From NCBI RefSeq assembly GCF_003449035.1, contig NZ_QRGB01000001.1:2914001-2978000 (forward strand): a stretch of 64,000 bases of DNA, in the 5' to 3' direction. Below, in pieces: positions 58,509 to 64,000 of the stretch (its first letter is position 1; the number at the start of each line of letters is the position of its first letter). The position numbers and the translations under genes were made by a program. The DNA comes from Pedobacter indicus (GTDB lineage Bacteria; Bacteroidota; Bacteroidia; Sphingobacteriales; Sphingobacteriaceae). The notes under the pieces were generated by a model, which was not told the DNA's origin, ran no database searches, and saw nothing but the letters and a program-made list of their open reading frames with translations.

Positions 58509-58673
58509 TCAATCAAACCGGCACATTAACATATCTTCTCCTACATTAATACACATTTTGTCATTTATCATAAATGCCAGTCCACCAAACATATTCTTTT
58601 CTTCGATTTTTAGTTTGGGAATAGCTAACAGATACTCTCTTACCCTATTTGCAAGTTCGCTGCTATATGCCAT
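58509..58673 (-). pseudogene. truncated TfoX N-terminal domain protein
   Basis: A 54-codon frame from ATG 58673 to TGA 58509: MAYSSELANRVREYL and KNMFGGLAFMINDKMCINVG are clear TfoX_N signatures, but TGA follows CRFD where full-length members (about 110 residues) continue. The frame after the stop does not show the rest of the domain within the next codons. TfoX-like proteins without the competence role are common; this one is probably non-functional. It lies 3 bases before the next gene remnant. Confidence 0.65.
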
Positions 58674-58676
58674 AAA

Positions 58677-59213
58677 TTATTGGTTAATGACGTAATCTGT
58701 CTGAGATTGGATAAGATGAAGCGCCCCCACATTCACCACCAAAACCCAGTCTTGCTGATCGGTCGATGGTGGAACAAAGCTCTGTGCACCCTTCGTAGAT
58801 TTATTTTTTACTCGCGTGTACTTTCCTGTTGCCGGATTAAACCAATGCACCTTCTTTTTTCCTTCAGCTAGTCGATCCAGATCAACACGAACCGGCTTGA
58901 CTTGCGGCAAGTGAACAGACGTGTCGCCAGTAAATATTGGCGGATTTGAAGCTGTATAGCATGAACTACTCTCTCCACTCCCGCCGGTATGATACCCTTG
59001 CTCCTTCCTCTTATCTAGGTAATAGATTACATCTTCCCTAGTCATTCTATGAAATAGTTCCAAAGCGGTGTCACCCAACCAGACGAACGCTTCGCCCGTT
59101 CTTGTATCAACAAGAAATTTTTGGGATTTATCAACTTTGATCTGTGCGTGCACGAGTCCCATCCAGACTGAAAACAGTAAAACTAGAAAATATCTCATAT
59201 TTAAGCGCTTCAC
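58677..59213 (-). pseudogene. apiosidase-like (DUF4038) glycosidase remnant with internal deletion
   Basis: A 178-residue frame with a signal peptide (MRYFLVLLFSVWMGLVHAQ). Residues about 30-73 match the N-terminus of the DUF4038/GH140-like barrel (FLVDTRTGEAFVWLGDTALE, LDKRKEQGYH). After a low-quality junction (TGGSGESSSCYTASNPP) the sequence continues as the C-terminal collagen-binding-like domain (VRVDLDRLAEGKKKVHWFNP, WVLVVN). Complete relatives are about 450 residues, so roughly 270 residues of catalytic barrel are missing; activity is unlikely. The frame itself is open. Confidence 0.7.
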
Positions 59214-59596
59214 AACTTTCTTCTAAGTTAAGTTTTCTTACCGGATTCCCCGGAGTTTTTTCAACGATTTTTCACAGCAATTCTGTCTGAATAATGTACT
59301 AATATTGTTCTGAAAATGGAACTATATAATGCGGACATTAGTCGGACTTTGTTCGGACATTGTTCGGACTTTAGTCGTGTAAACACGAGTTATATCCGAT
59401 GAATATCCGATCGACTTCAGTATAAAATCCGTTGTATATAAAAACGAGTATATTTCATGTTAACTGCATATCTTTTATTTAACTAAAACTATAATTGAGA
59501 ATTTATTTTCAATAAGCGATGATTGCTTATATACGATTTCCAGTTTCGGCACGTTTTTAGAGTTGACTTGATTAAAACCGCATATCAAAAATTTCT
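59214..59596. other. intergenic region with short tandem repeats
   Basis: About 380 bases between the DUF4038 remnant and a lipoprotein gene. Besides the repeat at 59332-59387 nothing gene-like was seen on either strand. It contains the promoter of the lipoprotein, which I could not place with confidence. Confidence 0.5.
59332..59387. repeat. four 11-base tandem repeats followed by a short inverted repeat
   Basis: Units CGGACATTAGT, CGGACTTTGTT, CGGACATTGTT and CGGACTTTAGT run head to tail at 59332-59375; CGTGT-AA-ACACG follows at 59376-59387. The 11-base period is close to one DNA turn, placing the CGGAC words on one face. Confidence 0.85.
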
Positions 59597-60037
59597 ATGA
59601 AAAAACTCTTATTTTTTATTTTGGTCGCACTAGCAGTGACATCTATTTCATCTTGTAGTAAAGATGATAACACAAAACCCAGTCTTGAAGGCTATTGGTA
59701 CATCCACAAGGAAAGCATTGTTATCGACGGAGAAACTGTTCACGAAGAACTATGGGAAGATTGCAAAGCTGAAAGTCATTTCCAGATCAAAGAAGACAAC
59801 TCAGTGACTTATCGAAGGTTTCTCATCTGTAATGGTTACACTACCGAAAACGGAGTGTACTATCCCGACTCGGATCAGATCATCCTGGAGCATGAAGGTA
59901 AGAAATATGTCTATGAAGTTGAATCTGTAGACGGTGAGCTGTTGTTAAGTATTACCGCTACTGTAACTTCAAATGACGAGGAAATCGACGAAACAACGAT
60001 ATATCACTGCAAAAAAGGTGAGCCCATGCCGGAGTAA
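59597..60037 (+). CDS. lipocalin-like lipoprotein
   Basis: A 146-residue lipoprotein (MKKLLFFILVALAVTSISSC, Cys20). The mature domain begins SLEGYWYIHKESIVIDGE, typical of Bacteroidota lipocalin-like proteins, and is beta-rich. Its ligand is unknown. It lies between a repeat region and the second sulfatase. Confidence 0.8.
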   Translation: MKKLLFFILVALAVTSISSCSKDDNTKPSLEGYWYIHKESIVIDGETVHEELWEDCKAESHFQIKEDNSVTYRRFLICNGYTTENGVYYPDSDQIILEHEGKKYVYEVESVDGELLLSITATVTSNDEEIDETTIYHCKKGEPMPE

Positions 60038-60132
60038 AGAGATAGGCTAATAAGCTTCTTTCTTTCTATTAATGCATAATTAATGGCTTGGTCGAAAGAC
60101 GAAGAATCGAATTTTTTATATATTTAGCTTAT

Positions 60133-61653
60133 ATGAAAACTCGATTCCTTTTATTTGTTTTTTTGATGCTTTCGGCCTCATTATATGCACAAGATCAATC
60201 AAGACCGAATATCATTGTCTTTATGGTGGATGATCTTGGCTGGCAGGACTTGTCCGAGCCTTTCTACAAGGAAAAAACGGCAATCAATGAACGTTTCCAT
60301 ACGCCAACTATTGAAAAACTGGCTAGGGAGTCAACTAAATTTACAAATGCTTACTCTACGTCAGTTTGCACTCCGACGCGGATCAGCTTACTGACGGGGA
60401 TGAACGCAGCACACCATAAGGTAACGAACTGGACGCACCCCACCGCAAATAAACCAACCGACGCTGCCGATGAAATGTTAACCCCGCCAGATTGGAACAT
60501 TAATGGACTAAGCCCGGTACCGAACATTTCGCATACGGTCTATGCTACACCATTACCTCAGGTATTAAAAGAAAACGGCTATTATACCATTCATGTCGGG
60601 AAAGCACATTGGGGAGCAGCTGGTACTCCTGGCGCAAACCCTACTAATCTGGGTTTTATAGTTAATATTGCGGGACACGCGGCCGGACACCCTCAAAGCT
60701 ATTATGGGACGGAGAACTATGGAAATATTCCCAACAAAGCAAGTTATCAGGCGGTACCTGATTTAAGTGAATTTCACGGAACCGATACGTTCTTGACGGA
60801 AGCTTTGACTCTCAAGGCAATCCAGTCGATCAAGGAACCAATCCGTCGAAAAGAGCCCTTCTTTTTAAACCTATCTCACTATGCGGTTCATGTACCAATA
60901 CAGCCTGATGACCGCTTTGTACAAAAGTACCTTGATCAGGGGCTGGATTCTACCGAGGCGGCATACTCTTCTCTGGTAGAAGGCTTTGACAAGAGTTTAG
61001 GTGATGTCGTGGCTTTTCTTAAAAAAGAAGGGATCTATGACAATACCGTTATTATCTTCATGAGCGACAATGGGGGCTTAAGCTTAGCGCCACCAAGATC
61101 GGGCGAAGAACACACACAGAACCGTCCTTTAAAAGCCGGAAAAGGCTCGCTATACGAAGGAGGTATCCGGATTCCTCTTCTGATTAAAAAAACAGACGGC
61201 AAACCGGCGCAAAGCGAGCAACCGGTTATCGTAGAGGATTTATTTCCGACGATTCTGGATTTCGCTCAGGTGAAAGAAAGTAATCTCGTTCAGGAAATCG
61301 ACGGTATGAGTCTAAAACCTGTCTTGGAAGGACGGGAGAACAACAGCTGGAAAGAACGTGCATTGATCTGGAACTATCCTCATAAATGGGTACCAACAGA
61401 TGGTCATGGGATTAATTACTTTTCGGCTATTCGCCTGGGTGACTACAAGCTGATTTACGACATAAAACACGGGAAACTGGAACTCTATAACCTTAAAAAA
61501 GATATCGGAGAACAGCATAATTTGGCTTCAACGATGAACGCTAAAACCAAGAAGCTAAGCAAAATGCTCGCTGATCAGTTAAGAAAATGGGATGCCTTGC
61601 TACCGGTTTATACATCTTCCGGAGAAAGCATCCCATATCCTGACCGACTCTAA
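60133..61653 (+). CDS. secreted sulfatase (S1 family)
   Basis: A 506-residue sulfatase with a signal peptide (MKTRFLLFVFLMLSASLYAQ). Metal-binding VFMVDDLGW, the modified Cys79 in VCTPTRISLLTGM, GKAHWG and SDNGGLSLAP are visible. The start is chosen as the ATG that opens the signal peptide; upstream codons are unlike a leader. The CTPTR (C-x-P-x-R) motif is standard. Compared with the other sulfatase in the window the sequences are clearly different subfamilies, so they are not a recent duplication. Confidence 0.93.
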   Translation: MKTRFLLFVFLMLSASLYAQDQSRPNIIVFMVDDLGWQDLSEPFYKEKTAINERFHTPTIEKLARESTKFTNAYSTSVCTPTRISLLTGMNAAHHKVTNWTHPTANKPTDAADEMLTPPDWNINGLSPVPNISHTVYATPLPQVLKENGYYTIHVGKAHWGAAGTPGANPTNLGFIVNIAGHAAGHPQSYYGTENYGNIPNKASYQAVPDLSEFHGTDTFLTEALTLKAIQSIKEPIRRKEPFFLNLSHYAVHVPIQPDDRFVQKYLDQGLDSTEAAYSSLVEGFDKSLGDVVAFLKKEGIYDNTVIIFMSDNGGLSLAPPRSGEEHTQNRPLKAGKGSLYEGGIRIPLLIKKTDGKPAQSEQPVIVEDLFPTILDFAQVKESNLVQEIDGMSLKPVLEGRENNSWKERALIWNYPHKWVPTDGHGINYFSAIRLGDYKLIYDIKHGKLELYNLKKDIGEQHNLASTMNAKTKKLSKMLADQLRKWDALLPVYTSSGESIPYPDRL

Positions 61654-61664
61654 AATGACCGGCT

Positions 61665-61802
61665 CTAAAACTCAATATCATCAGCCACTCCGCCGGTACC
61701 ATTTTCTTTGGCGAAATGTGCTGCATATTCTGCTTTCTTCTGGTGATCCATTTCATGAATCATTGCTTTCAGATAAGCTTCATACGCAGGTGTAGTTGCT
61801 TC
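61665..61802 (-). pseudogene. C-terminal gene fragment, origin unknown
   Basis: On minus an open frame of 45 codons runs from just behind TAG (61803-61805) to TAG at 61665-61667. It reads like protein (PAYEAYLKAMIHEMDHQKKA, EYAAHFAKENGTGGVADDIE) but has no proper start. It may be the last part of a lost gene; the family was not recognised. The remaining bases to 61997 (AT-rich) show nothing else. Confidence 0.35.
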
Positions 61803-61997
61803 CTATAGTAATGTAAAATTGCATGTAAAAAAGTACACGGTCAATAGAAGCATTATTGCAGTACATATACAAATACCGAATAAGCGACTACAAACTGACT
61901 ACACATGAAAAATTACAAGGAATTCGAAATATTTTTCATTGGTTTTAAATCCAAATATGTAAATTAGATTAAAACCGAAACATCAAAATCTAATTTT

Positions 61998-62330
61998 ATG
62001 GGAAAATTTGAAATTAAAACCAGAAAAAACGGCGAGTTCCAATTTAACTTAAAAGCGTCAAATGGTCAGGTAATTTTGACTAGTGAAGGTTACAGCAGTA
62101 AGGCTAGTTGTCTCAACGGCATTGAATCCGTGAGAAAAAACTCTCAGGATGAAAGCAAATTTGACAAGAAAACCTCATCTAACGGCAAGTACTATTTTAA
62201 TCTAAAAGCCACTAACGGTCAGATCATTGGCGGAAGCGAAATGTATCAATCTTCCTCGGGAAGAGCTAATGGTATTGCTTCGGTAAAGAAGAATGCACCA
62301 GAAGCGGCCATTGTAGAAATTGAGAAATAG
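61998..62330 (+). CDS. YegP-family (DUF1508) protein
   Basis: A 110-residue protein with two tandem DUF1508 repeats: KFEIKTRKNGEFQFNLKASN...SEGYSSKASCLNGIESV (3-45) and KFDKKTSSNGKYYFNLKATN...SEMYQSSSGRANGIASV (54-95). Small cytosolic proteins of this type are widespread; their role is not known. Transcribed towards the dehydrogenase gene; a terminator lies behind it. Confidence 0.93.
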   Translation: MGKFEIKTRKNGEFQFNLKASNGQVILTSEGYSSKASCLNGIESVRKNSQDESKFDKKTSSNGKYYFNLKATNGQIIGGSEMYQSSSGRANGIASVKKNAPEAAIVEIEK

Positions 62331-62353
62331 GTTTACCCAAAAAGCATAAGAAT

Positions 62354-63286
62354 TTAATAACCCATAGTGAGGTCAACAAGGTCTTCTATGGGTTTTTTAT
62401 TCATAAAACGATCTAAATTCCTAAGAAAACGACCTATTTTTCCCTGATCCTCGTCAATGCTTCCGCCACCGGTATGCTGTGTAAGGATCACGTTTTCCAT
62501 ATCCCATAGTGGATTATCCTTGGGCAATGGCTCTTGGTTTGTGACATCGATAATAGCGCCGCCTAATTTCTTCGACTGTAGGTTCTTGATGAGTTCCCCC
62601 TCATTCGTTGTATTACCTCTACCCACATTTGCGTAAACACTCCCCTTTTTCATAGATTCAAAAAACTCTTTTGAAACATATTGTTCAGCGGTACCGGGAA
62701 GCGTATTTATAACCAGGTCAGTATCGCTTAACACTTTCAATACATCTGAAAAGTCATGGATATCAGCTATTGGGCTTGTCCTTGCACTTAGCTTCACTTC
62801 CGCCCCAAAACCTTTTAACATTTTCCGGATAGCTAACCCGATAGTTCCACTACCTAATATCAAAACCTTTTTATCGCCAAGACAATGGAGTGTTCTTCTT
62901 AACTGTAACCCTTCCCACTTTTTCTTCTGTTGAAGCTTTATCAGTTTATCCATTCCTCTATAATAGGCTAATATTCCAGCCAACATGGTTTCAGCACACG
63001 CTTGAGCGAATAAGTCGCCCATATTAGCAACTGGGAAAGGTAACTTCAGCCCTTTATATTGATTAAAACCAGCCGAGTCAATTTGCCAAAACTTGAGCTT
63101 CGGGGGAATATTCTCAAACCATTCAGGTGGTGGGTTACCCATAAGAACATCGCATTCCTCGAATGCAAGGCGAGCTTGATCGTTGCGCATCTTGTCTCTA
63201 AAGACAAACTGTATTGTTGTTAATTTTTCATTTTTAAATTCATTATAAAACTTCTCATTAAAGGAGCTGTATATAAAGACTTTCAT
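62354..63286 (-). CDS. D-isomer-specific 2-hydroxyacid dehydrogenase
   Basis: A 310-residue NAD(P)-dependent dehydrogenase. The nucleotide motif is VLILGSGTIGLAIRKMLKGF (about 143-162); VYANVGRGNTTNEGELI holds the catalytic arginine, the family Glu is in DVTNQEPLP and the catalytic His in ILTQHTGGG. It is similar to glyoxylate/hydroxypyruvate reductase-like members; substrate not determined. Its 3' end lies over the terminator of the YegP gene. Confidence 0.92.
   Translation of the reverse strand: MKVFIYSSFNEKFYNEFKNEKLTTIQFVFRDKMRNDQARLAFEECDVLMGNPPPEWFENIPPKLKFWQIDSAGFNQYKGLKLPFPVANMGDLFAQACAETMLAGILAYYRGMDKLIKLQQKKKWEGLQLRRTLHCLGDKKVLILGSGTIGLAIRKMLKGFGAEVKLSARTSPIADIHDFSDVLKVLSDTDLVINTLPGTAEQYVSKEFFESMKKGSVYANVGRGNTTNEGELIKNLQSKKLGGAIIDVTNQEPLPKDNPLWDMENVILTQHTGGGSIDEDQGKIGRFLRNLDRFMNKKPIEDLVDLTMGY
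62359..62398 (+). terminator. terminator of the YegP-family gene, inside the opposite gene
   Basis: AACCCATAG (62359-62367) pairs with CTATGGGTT (62386-62394) and T6 follows on plus. The whole hairpin lies within the last codons of the minus-strand dehydrogenase. Confidence 0.65.
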
Positions 63287-63375
63287 GACTATTGCTTTTC
63301 TAATTATTTGTTTGCACCCTGAACGATGGGTCTTAAAGATAGCATAAAGAAAGAACTTTTTCGTATTTTGGTTCT

Positions 63376-64000
63376 ATGATATCTGAACCTACCTACCTGG
63401 CAGCTAAAATGGTTTCCTCTACTTTGCGAGAACATTTCGAACAGCAATTTCCCTCTTCAGCGAAGAAAACCAAAAAGAACCCTTTGGCACCAGATCAATA
63501 TGTAATCGAAGGGCTTATAGATGCAGCCTTTTGGGCCAGCCTACGTCACGAGGAAGGTTACGTACCGAAAATATCCATGGCATTTCTACCGCCTGCAGCT
63601 GGTGAAAATAACCTTGTGTTCAACGAGCCGCAGCGACTGACACCTCACAATTTGGTTAAACTATCACCTGCTGTTATTTTACCGGGAGTCCATCTGGGTA
63701 TTTGGAGAGACGAGGATCGGCTTATTATCTGGGGAACAACCCATAAGGTACCAACATCTTGCTTTGTACTGGAGGTTATTGAGGCAGGTTTGCTAGTTGT
63801 GAAACAAAAGAACAATGATATTGGGGCCAAGTTTATCAATATCGCCATGTTACGTGGTAATCAGATAAAATTAGTAGACGAAAACCAATGGGGACTCTTT
63901 AATGATCGTCTCGATATCTTAAGTGCTCTGTTGGGCTTTCCGGTATCGCCAGAACAAGGTGAAGACGCTAATATTTTGGTTGAGCTTGCCTTAGCGATGC
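63376..64000 (+). CDS. DACNV-type sensor-domain protein, 3' end outside window
   Basis: Starts ATG at 63376 and stays open to the window edge (208 codons). The first residues MISEPTYLAAKMVSSTLREH, then VIEGLIDAAFWASLRHEEGY, PGVHLGIWRDEDRLIIWGTT and AKFINIAMLRGNQIKLVDE, fit the Bacteroidota DACNV sensor domain, which is known from comparative genomics as an N-terminal partner of DisA-type (DAC) cyclases making c-di-AMP-like messengers. The cyclase part would lie beyond the edge, so its presence is inference. Confidence 0.7.
   Translation, partial: MISEPTYLAAKMVSSTLREHFEQQFPSSAKKTKKNPLAPDQYVIEGLIDAAFWASLRHEEGYVPKISMAFLPPAAGENNLVFNEPQRLTPHNLVKLSPAVILPGVHLGIWRDEDRLIIWGTTHKVPTSCFVLEVIEAGLLVVKQKNNDIGAKFINIAMLRGNQIKLVDENQWGLFNDRLDILSALLGFPVSPEQGEDANILVELALAM

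Noticed and set aside
59332-59375. Possible CRISPR array
   Set aside because: Units are 11 bases long without spacers; no cas genes nearby.

Overview
The window reads as chromosomal DNA of a Bacteroidota member, most likely a Sphingobacteriaceae relative (Pedobacter/Sphingobacterium/Olivibacter type). Evidence: promoters carry the Bacteroidota -7 box TAnnTTTG, the tmRNA tag is GENNYALAA, the SRP RNA has the Bacteroidota-type loop, and many proteins have Bacteroidota-type signal peptides or lipoboxes. Family assignment below phylum is inference.

Region by region. 1-3.1 kb: acyl-CoA (methylcrotonoyl-type) carboxylase beta (cut by the window edge) and guaB on minus, then a divergent TrmH-type RNA methyltransferase. 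3.1-4.2 kb: a two-gene AbiEii-like toxin module with a DUF6922-like partner. 4.5-10.5 kb: gltBD glutamate synthase. 10.8 kb: 4.5S/SRP RNA. 11.1-15.6 kb: fsa/transaldolase, ypdA, purK, purE, then mnmA on its own promoter. 15.7-18.6 kb: topA and a small hypothetical gene. 18.7-24.6 kb (minus): gyrA with two secreted TPR genes behind it, and hemF. 24.7-30.1 kb: DUF4442 thioesterase-like gene, a lipoprotein-SCO-cytochrome c cluster with a 57-residue membrane protein, BaiN-like flavoprotein (minus), pncB and a methyltransferase. 30.1-41.1 kb (minus): mutS, an NtrC-type regulator, icd, a cation/proton antiporter, a CapD-type nucleotide-sugar dehydratase and an M20 dipeptidase. 41.2-45.1 kb: MFS transporter, a disordered small protein, an S46 dipeptidyl peptidase. 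45.25-45.61 kb: ssrA (tmRNA).

Accessory part. Directly behind the ssrA 3' end lies an AT-rich minus-strand operon that I read as a type I Zorya anti-phage system (zorB-zorA-zorC-zorD, with the first two genes in the opposite order to the usual zorABCD). Its promoter abuts a gene remnant that has lost its 5' end. Then come an HTH protein, a lipoprotein, and a split-HipA toxin-antitoxin operon (HipB, HipS-like, HipT-like) with a cluster of TATACC/GGTATA half-sites upstream. The window ends with two sulfatases, several remnants (truncated TfoX domain, apiosidase-like DUF4038 protein with its middle deleted, an unidentified C-terminal fragment), a lipocalin-like lipoprotein, a YegP-family protein, a 2-hydroxyacid dehydrogenase, and the start of a protein with a DACNV-type sensor domain, a family linked to diadenylate cyclases.

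Recurrent regulatory themes: several -7 boxes sit so close to the ATG that the mRNA would be nearly leaderless, and two secreted-enzyme genes (S46 peptidase, first sulfatase) carry long perfect inverted repeats just before the start codon, at or around the presumed -7 region. No CRISPR array, insertion sequence, tRNA or integrase was found.
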